From positions 54,621 to 118,620 of the forward strand of contig JADDOH010002073.1 of assembly GCA_016648135.1 (NCBI GenBank): a stretch of DNA of 64,000 nucleotides, in the 5' to 3' direction. Source of the DNA: Agrypnia vestita. Lineage: Eukaryota; Arthropoda; Insecta; Trichoptera; Phryganeidae. The notes under the pieces are model-generated. The model did no database searches, was not told where the DNA came from, and saw nothing but the letters and a program-made list of their open reading frames with translations. A program made the translations under genes and the position numbers. Below are positions 11,500 to 23,008 of the stretch, piece by piece (the first letter of the stretch is position 1; the number at the start of each line of letters is the position of its first letter).

Positions 11500-13835
11500 A
11501 TCAATGAGTTTTTATATTTTTATTATTCAAAAAATCATCCAATTGTGATTCATATTTTTGACAACATTGCAGGCAGACTATAAAGTACACAGTTAATTAT
11601 TTTGAATTTTAGTTTTGCATATAAATAAATAATACAGTGCCAGAATCACGCAAACATCAAAACTATCAAAATGAACATATGTCGAAATTCGAATTAATGT
11701 TTTTTACATTGTTTGGAAAATTGAGAATAATTTGAACATGGGAAATGGCAAAATTAAAAATCAACTCATTTGTTCAGATTAGTTTGTTTTTTGTGTAAAC
11801 TAATGATGAAATAATTTTATGATGCTGATGAAAATTATTTCAACCAATGGCATAATTTAGTCATTCAGAACAAGTTTAGAGAAGTAGTATTCATATATTA
11901 AGTGATTGCCATACCGATATGGTGGTCTCGGTAAGTAAGTGTGAGATGGGAGAATCAAAGTGAAGTGATGAATTTATTTTAGGAATGAACTAGGACCTGA
12001 AGTTATTTAGCCCATTTGTTTATAGATTAAGCGGTATGGAAGCACTATAATCATCTATAGGAAAATGCATTAATGATTTTACTTCACGTTTCATTTTTCA
12101 ACTACGATTACAATTATTCCGTAATGGCATCTCAGTATCAGTATTGGATATAGGTATAAAATTCTGAATACTGTGAGAGAGAGAGATTACAATATATTTT
12201 CTTCAATAAATATTAAGGAAACAATCTATATTTGACAAAAAAGAGAAGATTATTGAATCTTATTTATACATTCATTGGAATGTATAAATAATTCAGTAAC
12301 AGTGTGAAGAAAAATTTACTATTAAATCTTCCAAACCGTCATACAGATAATTTTTTGTGAGGATTTTTGAGGAGTCAGGGATTGTCAAATTGTGGGTGTG
12401 GGGCAGATATCCTAAAAACTGACAAACATGTATACCGATATGGAAAGTGTGTGCAAGGACAGGTAAATGTAATGTAGGTACCTACTATCTAAATATAATT
12501 ATAATAATCATTATTATTTTAAAATTACACACACACACATATAATATGGAATGTATAATTTTAATATGTTAGATTATAGTAATATAATATGGAATGTATA
12601 ATTTTAATATGTTAGATTATAATGATTTTGTATGAAAAGAAAATATAAATGTTTGAAAAATAATAATCATTATTTTATTAAAATTACACACACACATATT
12701 ACCTAATTATAATTATGTTGGTAATATGTATTGTATGTATAATTTTAATGAAATGAATGATTTTATATTTTATTTTATATTTTATTTTTTGATTGAATGA
12801 TACTAGAATGATTTTGTGTGAAAAGAAAATATAAAATTTAGGCCTAGATAAATGTTTGAAAAAAGAAAATTAATTTTTTAAATGATTTATATAGTTAGGT
12901 AATAATTATAAATGTAGGAAAAATGTAGGAAAATATGAGGGGTAGGTATAAATGCAAAAGCAACTATATCTAAAAAATATTAAAAAATGTTTTTACTGCA
13001 GTCATTGAGGATTAGGATTATTAATTTAAAATGTACTGAATTCCAGATTGTATTGGAAATATAGCTGTATCCATTCCAAAATCATACTTACAAAGAAATT
13101 TTAAAAGCAAATACAGCAATATATTTGTAGTGCAAAAAGAAAAGGCAGTAATATCAACTTCAATCAATCAACTCCCAAGTATGTCACATGACAAAATGAC
13201 CGGTTCGTACTAATGTGAGAGATGTCAACTTCTGTTCTAGGCATATGTAATATCCACTTAACTAATTAATAACTTGGGAACGGAACGGCGTAGACAGAAA
13301 CATCACAGCAAAGACAGCAATATCCAATTATGTAAATAGTAAAAGCGGCAATGTCCACTTTTGATAGCATACACAACAATATCCATATTTAAAAGTTAAA
13401 TATTTATTTGAACACATAAATAAAAAGAAAAGTGAGGTGGCAATTGTTTTTAACAACCGGTTTCCAATAAGATGTGGGTTTCATAGATTTCAAAGAAATT
13501 TTCTTGAGTAATGACAGGTTTTTTGTATTTATTTCAGAAACACCTCAGCGAGATATTGTTGCCTTCACTTTTATACCTCTCATGTTTTGTTCCTATTTTT
13601 TTAATAGGTAAAAAGTACAATAATATAAATTAAAGAATATACGTTTTTATTTGCATGCATATGTTACAGTGAATCTGTTTTTCTAGTGAGTCCATACATG
13701 CACTGGCATTTTAGAGAAATTATAAATAAGGTCATTCATTCTTATCATATCCAAGCAGATTTTCACCAATAGAAATTAATAGAATATTTTAACTGACATC
13801 ATACTAGGGAAATTATATTCGTTTCCGAACTGTCA
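11500..13835. other. Gene-poor AT-rich stretch with local direct repeats
   Basis: No exon or transposase is recognised. At 12,540-12,650 a ~47-bp unit (ATAATATGGAATGTATAATT onward) is repeated in tandem. A (AC)n tract flanked by AATAATCATTATTATTTTAA-like sequence appears at about 12,510 and again at about 12,660. From 13,100 to 13,390 a degenerate motif resembling CAGCAATATCCA recurs about six times. Confidence 0.5.
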
Positions 13836-13849
13836 TTAATGAAATTTGG

Positions 13850-13990
13850 CAGATTGTCCACGATCGCACGCATTTTTCGAAGCATAGACAATATATCGGT
13901 GAAACCATCTATATTTTGCTCGCGAACGCACTGCAATTCTCAGAGCATGGAAAGTATAAAGCCGGCACTTCAGATCGAAATTATTGTCCG
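13850..13990 (-). repeat. Left arm of a distant inverted repeat
   Basis: Read on the - strand this contains ACTTTCCATGCTCTGAGAAT, then GATGGTTTCACCGATATATTG, then CTATGCTTCGAAAAATGCG. The same order and spacing recur on the + strand at 15,920-16,035. Each arm itself contains two tandem ~65-bp halves (CTATGCTTT-AGAATTGC). The two arms bracket the hAT relic and a Helitron. Confidence 0.6.
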
Positions 13991-14474
13991 CTGAATTTAA
14001 GAATATTATATACGTAAGCACAACCAACGTTGCCAACTCTACGTATTTTTATGTAGATCTACGTACTTTAAGCTTTTCCTGCAATCTTACGATCTTCAGT
14101 CCCAGAATCTACGTATTTTGTATCAAATAACAAAATTACAAATTGTACAATTTTACAAAATAACAGCTCATTAGGCTGATTGGGTATAATTCCCTTTTCA
14201 TTCGTGAAAAAAAGCTAATAAATATTCCGTTTCTTTCATACTACCGCAGACTCACTTTGCCAACACAACACTTGCGTCATTTATTTTATAAACAAAGTTC
14301 CCATTCCATAGAGCTGTGACTATGTAAAACGAAATGTCTCGTCTCGAAGGGAGAAACTTACATAACCAAAGTGTAATCTAATCTGTAAACTTAACCTAAA
14401 AATAATAAGGAGTGGTTTTGATTTCTATCTTCCGATATTGTTCAGCTTTCTGCTCAATTTAATTGAACTCAATT

Positions 14475-15157
14475 ATGGAGATAAGCAGTGACAGTGATGA
14501 AGAGCGGAATGTTACTCCCACTAAAAAAAGAAAGCTGCATTATGAACAAAAATATTCACACTTGTGGGAAACAGACAAAAAAATTTCGCTTCCCCTTTGA
14601 AGATGAGCAGAGACAAAGGCTGAATAACTTAAGGTTTATAAACACTGAGACATTGCTGGACCCAAATTCTAAACGTTCTCTACCATGTATAGCTCATTTG
14701 GGGCAAATTTTTCCAAGTAATATTTTTATCCTTCAAATATTTTATTAATGAGTTGAGTCTGCTGCACTTTACTTAGTTTTCATTTAACTATCTTTACTTT
14801 CAAGATTATGTTCAACAGACCTGACGGAGCTAGACCGGGAATGCCGAGCTCTTAGAAATACAAGTCTCCCATTTCAAGAGGAACAGATAATTATTAAACC
14901 AGATGATTTTTGGCTTCATGTGTCTAAAATAAAGAAAGGCGATTCGTCGCAAATATTTCCATTGTTGGCCAAATTCGCTCACATTGCCACATAGCAGTGC
15001 AAACGTCGAGCGTCTGTTTCTTATGAAAACAGACATCAGAAATAGACATTCTACTGAAACTCTAATAGGCTTACTTTACACGAAAATTGGCTTAATAAGA
15101 AACCGCGAGCCTTCACAGGAACACATTAAATATTTTAATAAATATACATATGTATAA
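14475..15157 (+). pseudogene. hAT transposase relic (N-terminus and dimerisation domain)
   Basis: ATG at 14,475 opens MEISSDSDEERN followed by TPTKKRKL, an acidic stretch and a basic nuclear-localisation-like stretch, then breaks. A later segment after a plausible GTAAT...ACAG intron (about 14,717-14,820) gives DLTELDRECRAL, FWLHVSKIKKG, FPLLAKFA, and in a shifted frame LPHSSANVERLF and RNRHSTETLIGLL. That is the hAT C-terminal dimerisation region with its SANVER-type motif. A one-base frameshift near 14,990 and absence of the zinc finger and catalytic core mark it as dead. The last frame ends at TAA 15,155-15,157. Confidence 0.75.
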
Positions 15158-15171
15158 ATTTAATTAATTTT

Positions 15172-15636
15172 AAATTCGATTCAAATTTTGCATACTTATA
15201 CTTTGGGACCCGGCGGGTAACATAGGCGACATTTCCCCCCTATTCTCATACCCCTTCCCCTCCCCCTGACATATTTTCGATGCAAAACTGTACCGTTTGA
15301 CCGATCGGACTCAAAATTTAGAAACTTATTCTTTAGGACTCGGCGAGTAACATAGGCGACATTTCCCCACTATTCTCATACCCCTTCCCCACCCTCTGAC
15401 ATATTTTCGATGCAAATCTGTACCGTTTGACCCGATGGACTCAAAATTTAGAAACTTATTGATTAGGACTCGGCGGGGAACATAAGCGACGTTTCTCCCC
15501 TATTCTTTCAACCCTTCCCCACCCCTGATATATTTTTGATGCAAATGTATACCGTTCGAATCGAACCTTTGTTTACCCTCACAAATTTATCTTAAACTTA
15601 ATCTTAACCCGTGCAACGCCGGGTATGAACAGCTAG
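15172..15636 (+). mobile_element. 5'-truncated non-autonomous Helitron, copy A
   Basis: The 3' end is ACCCGTGCAACGCCGGGT (stem ACCCG/CGGGT), then a short spacer and CTAG at 15,633-15,636, followed by T. A hairpin plus CTRR end inserted before T is the Helitron signature. Three ~125-bp tandem units with GCAAATCTGTACCGTTTGAC precede it. The 5' TCTATACC end present in copies B and D is missing. It lies just after the hAT relic. Confidence 0.8.
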
Positions 15637-15852
15637 TGTTGCCAGATGTTGATAAATTTTCAGATGCCTGATAAATATTATGCTCAAATTTAATATATTT
15701 TATTGTGAAATCTATTTTTCATTTTCAGCAATAAATATAATTTTATTTTTCGAAAAAAAAAGATTTTTTGTTCCCGCAATCGTCAGATATCTTAAAAAAC
15801 CTGAGTGCGTGATCTTTCAGCCGTTACTTCGCGATTCGTATTCGTTTTGCGG

Positions 15853-15896
15853 TGTCGCTGTCCTATTTTTATTTAGGAGTTAAAATAGGACAGCAC
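15853..15896. repeat. Hairpin next to the right inverted arm
   Basis: GCTGTCCTATTTTT and AAAATAGGACAGC pair over an 11-base loop. It immediately precedes the right arm of the distant inverted repeat and may be the terminal or subterminal structure of that element. Confidence 0.5.
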
Positions 15897-15917
15897 AATG
15901 AATAAAAATCGTCTAGT

Positions 15918-16040
15918 GAAGTGTCGGTTTTATACTTTCTATGCTTTAAGAATTGCATACGTTCGTGTACAAATTATTGATGGTTTCACCGATATATTGT
16001 CTATGCTTTGAGTAATGCTCGCATTCATGGACAAAATATA
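15918..16040 (+). repeat. Right arm of the distant inverted repeat
   Basis: This carries TATACTTTCTATGCTTTAAG, GATGGTTTCACCGATATATTG and CTATGCTTTGAGTAATGC in the order seen on the opposite strand at 13,850-13,990. With the left arm it spans about 2.1 kb, consistent with terminal regions of one transposon into which the Helitron later jumped. Confidence 0.6.
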
Positions 16041-16199
16041 TTTTTACAGATAATGTGTAGTGAATCTGTAAATTCGTTGATTGACATGTTTTCACTGTCC
16101 CCACTCTACCCGACCGGGAAAAATACACTTCTCCTAGTGAAAGTATAGTCTCACTGTAAATACAAATTCGCCGTAACACATCCATAGATCAACAAAATA

Positions 16200-16990
16200 T
16201 ATATACTTGAACTAACGTAAATTTCTTGGTACGTGGTCTGGATCTATTGCTGGTTCCAATATGTTTGACTTGTTTAAAAAATTACTAGAAGCTTGAAAAT
16301 TTTGAAACAATTATGAAAAGGTCAAACTAAATACTCTTAAAAAGAATTACATCTTAGTAAATAGGTTGCGCTTTTATTACAAAAATATGTTTTTACTCAA
16401 AGAGACTCGGCTTGGAACAAAACTAAAAAAAAACAATGTATGTATGTATATTGTAAAGAATATGTTTTGTTTAGTAGAGGGTTTAATCATGTATGCAAGA
16501 ATAAATATTTTAACTGCAGTAGAAATGTGTCTTAAATGTATGCGAGAAGGGACAATCTTCCACTTGTCTAAGTCTAAGTTTAAATCTTCCCTTGCCTTAA
16601 GAAGCAGTATAGTTTATCTATATACAATTTATACTCTGTATGCATACAACTATATTTATGCTCTGTGCATGCATACAACTTTATTTTTTTAACTGTAAGT
16701 ATTTTCATTATATAAAATCAAAGAATAAAAACAGTCTCAATTCCAAAAATTAAAATTTAAAATGGTTTTACACAGCCACAATGGTTTTGCACAGCCTATG
16801 AAAAAATCAAATAGATAATAATTAATGGCAGTATTGTGGTTCTCCCTGTAATATTATTGTTTAAGTTATGACAAAAAAACTAAAGATTTAATACCAAAGT
16901 ATTTGATCTATAGTCTAATTTCAAATTAGAATTTAAAAATATAATTTGAATAGTTACCACCGAATCGTACCAAATAATGTTACAATCACA
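16200..16990. other. AT-rich stretch, no supported gene
   Basis: The open frame at 16,366-16,692 is AT-driven, ends in low-complexity TAT/ATA codons and has no recognisable homologue. A short direct repeat CACAGCC near 16,780 is the only pattern noted. Confidence 0.4.
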
Positions 16991-16992
16991 AA

Positions 16993-17400
16993 TGAAGACT
17001 CCTCGGGAAAAACAATGAATGTCAAGAAATGTTTATTTATAGAAAAACAGTTTTTTTGTGATTTCAAAGTCCATATATCTTTTACTAATGCTCTTTTTAT
17101 ATAACTATTGAATCAACTTATTACTTATAAACATATTCATAACATATGTATATTAAATATATGTACTGACAAATTGACAACAACATTTTTTGACGTTCGG
17201 CAGGCGGATATTCCTGTTTCTTGCGATGAGTAAACAGATATAAATTGAACTATTACAGCGAACTATGACGGTTTTATCCAATTCTGATTTATTGTATAAA
17301 ATAATACCCCAAAAAGTCAACAGATGGCATTAAAAAGTCAGTTTCACAAAAAAAGTGACATTCATTGTTTTTCCCGTGGAGTCTTCGAATGTTCTCTGAC
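16993..17400. mobile_element. MITE-like foldback, ~400 bp
   Basis: GAAGACTCCTCGGGAAAAAC followed by AATGAATGTCA is mirrored at 17,363-17,397 as TGACATTCATTGTTTTTCCC then GTGGAGTCTTC. Inner TTTTTTGTGAT and TTTCACAAAAAAAG extend the similarity. No transposase is present. Confidence 0.55.
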
Positions 17401-17470
17401 CTGCCTGTTTGTAAATATGTAATGTATGGAACAAATAGTGTAGAAATGTACTTTTGTAGTATTTTAAATA

Positions 17471-17900
17471 TGATCATAGGAAATATAAGTTTCCTCGATG
17501 CCTAGAAAGATTCATATGGCAGCGATTCCTAAACTTTTTCAGTTTAATTTAATTAAGGCCTATATTTCGTATGATCATTTTTAAATAATATCATAGGAAA
17601 TATAGATTTCCTCGATGTCTAGAAAGATTAACATAAGGCAGCGATTCCCAAACTTGATCAGTTTATTGTCAGGATTTTTCGTCCTTGATATATCAGAATT
17701 TTACCATGGTCTTTCCAACTTTTAAATTATCCCACTGTGAACATTTTTGTTCCTTTGTGTATCCATTTAAATTTGTTGATTTTATCCCCTTAGAAAGTTT
17801 GACGTATTTAATGAAGTATCAGTATAATGCTGCGGCCTGAGTAGCTTAGCAAACATATGTATGTGGCCAGAAGAAAAAAAAGGTTGAGTACCGCTGGTCT
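17471..17900. mobile_element. hAT-type non-autonomous element with a duplicated left part
   Basis: CAGCGATTCCCAAACTT at about 17,639 and AAAGGTTGAGTACCGCTG ending near 17,898 are inverted ends of the CAGNGGTTCTCAACCTTT type widespread in hAT MITEs. The sequence around the left end (ATCATAGGAAATATA...TCCTCGATG then AGAAAGATT and CAGCGATTCC) occurs twice in tandem, at 17,471 and 17,587. I could not find a clean 8-bp target duplication, perhaps because of that duplication. Confidence 0.6.
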
Positions 17901-18168
17901 ACTGAGAAAGGAATCGATATGTATATTTTCTTATATCAATTGTATTTTTTCTGCTGGCAACTATATTTTTATGTCTTTGTGTTTCATGTTTCTAGGTTAA
18001 GATTCGTCAAACTTAAACAAACCAAAAGTTTTAACATTATATTGTTTGTAAAACATTTTAGTTTTAAGAGTATGAATATGCACAGCATGGGTTTTTAACA
18101 AGATCAGCATAAAAGGAAGAATGCAAGTCAACAGAAATGTCAGAGGAGAAATGCAAGTCACATAAATA

Positions 18169-19098
18169 CAGTAAAACCCTGTTAATTCGTATCCCGATAA
18201 TTCGAAATTCACCATAATTGAATATTTTTCAAATCCACAAGTCCCAAAATTCTAATTTCATAGTAGATTAACCCCTATAATTCGAAAATCCTGGTAATTC
18301 GTAATCATTTTTAGCCCCTTGCGCCATAAATCAATACATTTTAGTTCACATAATTAATTTTTTTTTTATAAATTTGACAAAATTGAAAAAATATTTCGAT
18401 TTTTCCCCAGTAAGAACAACAAATTTATCAATATAGGGTACTTTAGTTATAGAAATGTTGCGATCTTTGTATTAGCATAATAAATATTGCATTTTTGAAA
18501 TCGACTGCCCCAACGAACGAGGCAGTAACTCAAATAAATCGATTTTTCAGGGGGACACTTTTAAGTTTCGAACCGGATTTCTAATTATTTTTTTAATCTT
18601 CTCAATTTTTTTTGTGTGTGTAGGTAATATTTAAGACGATCTTACTAGTAATTGAGATATTTTATTATAATTTACATTCCTATCTACTTCGTTATTACAT
18701 GGAAGAAAAATGGTTAACTGATTTACTAGTTTTGTAAAATTCATATTTTTATCTGTTAAATATTGCATTTGAGATACTGCTGTCTTTGCTGTAGGTAGGC
18801 AATCATGGCCTAAACCTAAAAATGGTACTAACTCAAATACCTAAAATTTTGAGTTACTGCCTCGTTCGTTGGGACAGTCGAAATGCTTTCATGAAATATG
18901 AAAAAATACAGACGTTTTTCATAAAATGAATGGCTTTTTCATGAGTTTTACGATTTCTGACGAATTTCACAATTGCATCCCTAGATTTTGGCGAATTGTG
19001 ATTTTTTTGTACCCTGAATCTCGAATTAACGAGGTTCCGCATAATTTGAAAGTTTTTTTTTTGGGTCCCTTTAATTTTGAATTAACGAGGTTCTACTG
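18169..19098 (+). mobile_element. pogo-like MITE with a nested insertion
   Basis: The left end TA|CAGTAAAACCCTGTTAATTC and the right end (reverse complement) CAGTAGAACCTCGTTAATTC are terminal inverted repeats of the pogo/Tigger type. The body matches the copy at 5,843-6,270 in the opposite orientation. A ~390-bp block at about 18,500-18,882 is absent from that other copy. Confidence 0.75.
18500..18882. mobile_element. Nested MITE with 30-bp inverted ends
   Basis: The ends CGACTGCCCCAACGAACGAG followed by GCAGTAACTCAAA and their complement (TTTGAGTTACTGCC then TCGTTCGTTGGGACAGTCG) differ at one base over ~33 bp. A GAAAT direct repeat flanks the block. The surrounding pogo-like MITE has an intact counterpart without this block at 5.8-6.3 kb, which proves insertion. 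The superfamily is not identified. Confidence 0.75.
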
Positions 19099-19099
19099 T

Positions 19100-20338
19100 T
19101 GACTGAAGAACAGCGTAGACAGCTATTTTATTGTTTTTTGATACTGACAATATGCATAGTACTTACCTAGGTATATGTAAAAAAAATTACCGACAATTTT
19201 GAAGCTTCTTATCTTATTGTTATAAAGAAACTGTATTTATGTTTTTAAAAAAGTGAATGCAAGTGGCAGACATCAAAGGCAGAGCGTTGTCAAAGTAGGA
19301 ATGCTATTTGGAGTAGAGATGGGTCGTTCAAGAATGCACTGTTCTTTTGGAAGAGTTCACTTTACTGAATGATTAAATGGAATAGTTGAAGTATTTATTA
19401 TTCGCAGGTTCAGTGGTTGGATATCAATTTTTTTTTAAAATTATGAGTATTTGTGGAAATTCATTGTTCATTCACAGACACTATCAGCTGCGAAACAGCA
19501 AATACAGCCACCCGCAAGGCCTGACAGCACACAATGGGTAAGTGCCAATTGCAGACACTATTGCAGAAACTAAAGAGTATATTTTTTAAAGCTTTTTATG
19601 AGATTGGAATTATTAACATTACTTTATGACAAGTTAATTATCATACATTTTATATTTATTTAAAAAAAATAATAATGTATCACAAATCACATTCAAAATT
19701 TACTAGTTTTTTTAATACGCTATATTTTTGTGCTATGAAAAATATCACAACTTCTTCCAGGATGAGATATGAATCCTCTCGGTCATTAGGATAATGCGTT
19801 ACTGCTAGACTAAATAAGTACCTATATTTTATAATTTTTAGATGTAGCGAACTGATTGAAAAGAAAAATAAGGAGAAATATAAAACAACATGCTTATGCA
19901 TGTACAAATTTATAACATGAATATTTTATATAAACTATTTATTAAGTATTAAAATGTGATAAAGAAAGGATTGTTTAAAATGAACAATGGATTTATCACA
20001 ATTTTTTTGTGAAAGTTAAAGTATTTATTCGAAAGAGAGATACATTTATTTTAAAAGGTACTTTATAAAAACTGTAAATAATTCCTATTAATTAATATTT
20101 TCCTTATACATATTATATATTGAATATCTTTGCTATTCAATAAAAAATGTGTCAAGAACTACAAAAAAGCAAAATGTTAATGTTTAGTAAAGTAAGTATT
20201 AAGGTTATGCAGTGATTACCTGAAGATTAAGCTTTTAGTATATTCAAAATATTTTTAGTTTGTTCAAATTTTTCAACAAACGCAGTATGTACTGGATTTT
20301 TATCCCAGGGGACATCATTAATCAAGATATGTATATTA
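19100..20338. other. AT-rich stretch, no supported gene
   Basis: Only short AT-driven frames are present. The segment near 19,490-19,550 (CAAATACAGCCACCCGCAAG) is slightly GC-richer but offers no coding frame bounded by splice sites that I would defend. Confidence 0.4.
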
Positions 20339-20775
20339 TAGATGTCTCATAGAGATGAGATTATATTTTTTTATGAGAAAGTAAGTGTAGAAGTCTTTGA
20401 GTGTTCATAGAGCTTACGACCTATCGTACGGCTGGCTTAAGTGATCACTTTACACAATGTTATGTTTATCATTTCCACCCTTGATAGTATACCATTATAT
20501 TTGATTAAGGGAATGAAGAAGTTTTGGACGCCAGTGGCGTTAAATGATAATTTTATGTGAAACGGGTTGTAAAACTTAAATTAAATTTTCAAAAATTTGA
20601 TAGATCAGTATTCTATCATTGATGGAAATGGTGAACATTACATTGTGTAAAGTTATCACTTAAGCCAGCCGTATGATAGGTCGTAAGCTCTATGAATAAC
20701 CAAAGACTTCCATACTTACTTTCCCATAAAAAAATATAATTTTGTCTCTATGAGACATCTATAATATATTATTTA
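20339..20775. mobile_element. Long-arm palindromic MITE (~435 bp)
   Basis: Arms of ~130 bp are reverse complements. ATAGATGTCTCATAGAGATG, AAGTAAGTGTAGAAGTCTTT, AGAGCTTACGACCTATCGTA and GCTGGCTTAAGTGATCACTT on the left recur mirrored on the right from 20,640 to 20,765. The middle (20,470-20,620) is unrelated single-copy sequence with no transposase. Confidence 0.75.
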
Positions 20776-21164
20776 GTATGTGTATATATTATAGAGATTA
20801 ACAAATTATTAATTCAGTTTTTATATAAATCCATATCTACTTACATATTATTGTTTTTAAAAAGATGATTCATTATACACATTTCTTAAATATTATCTAT
20901 ATTAAAATGCTTTATCCCAGTTTCCTCTTACAAAAAAGTTATGATTTTTCAAAATTTACTCAACAATCCAATGATTATAAGCAAGTAGCTAAGCTTCGCT
21001 TAAACCAAGCTTCAAATAGACAGACTGAGAAACAAGGTCTTAGTTTGTATTTAACATTCTTATCTATACTTTAAGAATTCTTTTGAAAATACCACTGTAC
21101 TAACTAGTCATTATTTTTAATATTGTGAAACCTGATTAAAACTTTGTACTTCTATTGTATTGAA

Positions 21165-21325
21165 TTATTTTATTCTGTCATCTTTCCCAGGGGTATTGTA
21201 TACCGAAGTGAGTATTTGAATATCAAAACCTACTTTTTTTGGCAAATCAAAGAAAACCTTTTTACATCTTGTATATAACTTGACCCACCAGGGGTCGTAG
21301 AGCGAAGAGTGATGATGATGATATA
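21165..21325 (+). mobile_element. Probable LINE 3' tail
   Basis: CACCAGGGGTCGTAGAGCGA followed by AGAGTGATGATGATGAT resembles the 3' ends of RTE/CR1-like LINEs, which finish in short GAT repeats. No coding part is attached here; the nearest LINE coding fragment starts 280 bp further right. Confidence 0.4.
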
Positions 21326-21603
21326 ACTTGAATAAGATGAAATAAAAAGTAATGGAATTCAAGTAGTACATTCAAGTAATATAACGTAAATGAAATTTGT
21401 ATATTTCATGAGTTATTTCAACATTTAAACACATTTTGAAACTAGACAATTTATTTGGGTTACTTTTGATTGATTTTGAAGTTCGAGGAAATAAATATAT
21501 TCATTGTATTATCAAGGGTGTAGTGAAATAAATTTCTCAGTAATTTAAGAGTATAAAATATAATTACAAGTTAACAAAGCATCCACCGTATCAGGGTGTC
21601 TCA

Positions 21604-22040
21604 AGAATTTGATCTGGAAAAACAAAAATATGCATATTGAAAGTAAGGTCAAAATATACAATACATGCGTGCGACCTATTATGACATACACTGTAGAGAC
21701 GCGGGCTTACATTATCCGCACCAAAGGACTCCTCAGAACAACTGAGATGAAGGTGCTGAGATCCATTGCTGGAAAAACTCTACTTGACCATGTCCGAAAA
21801 GAAGACATAAGGAACACTTGCAAAATAGAGGACATAGCACGATGGAGTAGATCCAGAAGGAGATTCTGGCGAGATCACATAGCCAGAATGGACAGTGACG
21901 GACTCGTGCATACAGCAGCGAATGAAATACCCTCTGGATGACGTCTACCGGGAAGACCACCGAAAAGATGGAGGGATAGCTGGACCTCGTCATCCCTGGA
22001 GGCGTAGTTTTCTGTAGCACAGATCAACAGATCAACTTAA
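21604..22040 (+). pseudogene. RTE-like LINE C-terminal fragment with 3' tail
   Basis: The frame gives KVKIYNTCVRPIMTYTVETR, RTTEMKVLRSIAGKTLLD, RKEDIRNTCKIEDI and RRRFWRDHIARMDSDG, then after a stop LPGRPPKRWRDSW. That is the conserved region C-terminal to the RT (P-x-x-TYG-ETW, TTEMK-LR, R-RPPKRW-D) seen in RTE/CR1-like LINEs. A run AAAAAAAAGAAGAAGAAA ends the copy. The 5' part is missing, as in normal LINE truncation. Confidence 0.85.
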
Positions 22041-22044
22041 AAAA

Positions 22045-23008
22045 AAGAAGAAGAAAATATAATTAAATGTTTTTGAAATTTTTATTACGTAAACAATGAA
22101 GATATTTATTCATATTTCACATTGTATGAATTTGGATATACCTATGTATATATTGAATTTCGAGCTGATTTGTAACAATAAATATATGTAAAATAATATT
22201 ATAATACGTAAAATGAGCTTTGAAAAAATATGACATTGAAATCTAAAAAAAAGACAAAAATGGTGGTTGGGTGGGTTTTGATACTCAACGACTATAGATA
22301 AGTAGGATATCTAGACTCTCATTTCATATTTAATTTTTTCATACATAAATAGAATACATATTATGATAATTGATAAATGAGTGAAGAATAATTGCACCAG
22401 CAAAACAACACACCAGCAATTGTCACAGCAAAACTGGTTGAATTGCTGCCTCATCCACCACATATCATTCTTCAGATTTGGCCCCTTGCGATTTCTTTTT
22501 GTTTCCAAACAGGCTTGGCTGTAAGGGTTTTCTTTATGTCAAACATCGAAATCTATTTTGAGAAATTATATTTTTTAGATGGTTTATAAAAGTTGGGTAA
22601 GAAATAATAAAATAAATAATTTTAAAGTGCGTTTTCTTTCCTAAAACGGTACTTACACAGCCCTCATATAAACACCAACTTGCTCACTATTATTTTCATT
22701 ATTGAATAATGAAAAAATATTTTCAAAATGAATTGTACCATCCAAAGAGATGATAGCGCTCAAGATGTTAATTTTTTTTACTTGTATTTACCATTGTTCT
22801 GAGATATTTATTTAATATGGCTACATTCACTTCCTTAAATAATATTGATTGAAAAATAATACACATTTAACATATTGATTTACAATGTCGTAACCAAGGT
22901 GATACAGCTTGTTGATAATTTTTCATATTTGGTGGTATTTTATGTTGATTTGTTTAAAGGTAATTTTTGAAATTTATTAAATAGAGATAGATTGTAAAAG
23001 CAGCTAAA
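22045..23008. other. Upstream region of DNAAF3
   Basis: AT-rich DNA with no other gene. The DNAAF3 start codon is preceded by AAAGCAGCTAAA, an acceptable insect translation context. No TATA box or initiator could be placed with confidence, and no X-box (RFX site) was found by eye, though RFX control would be expected for a ciliary gene. Confidence 0.4.
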
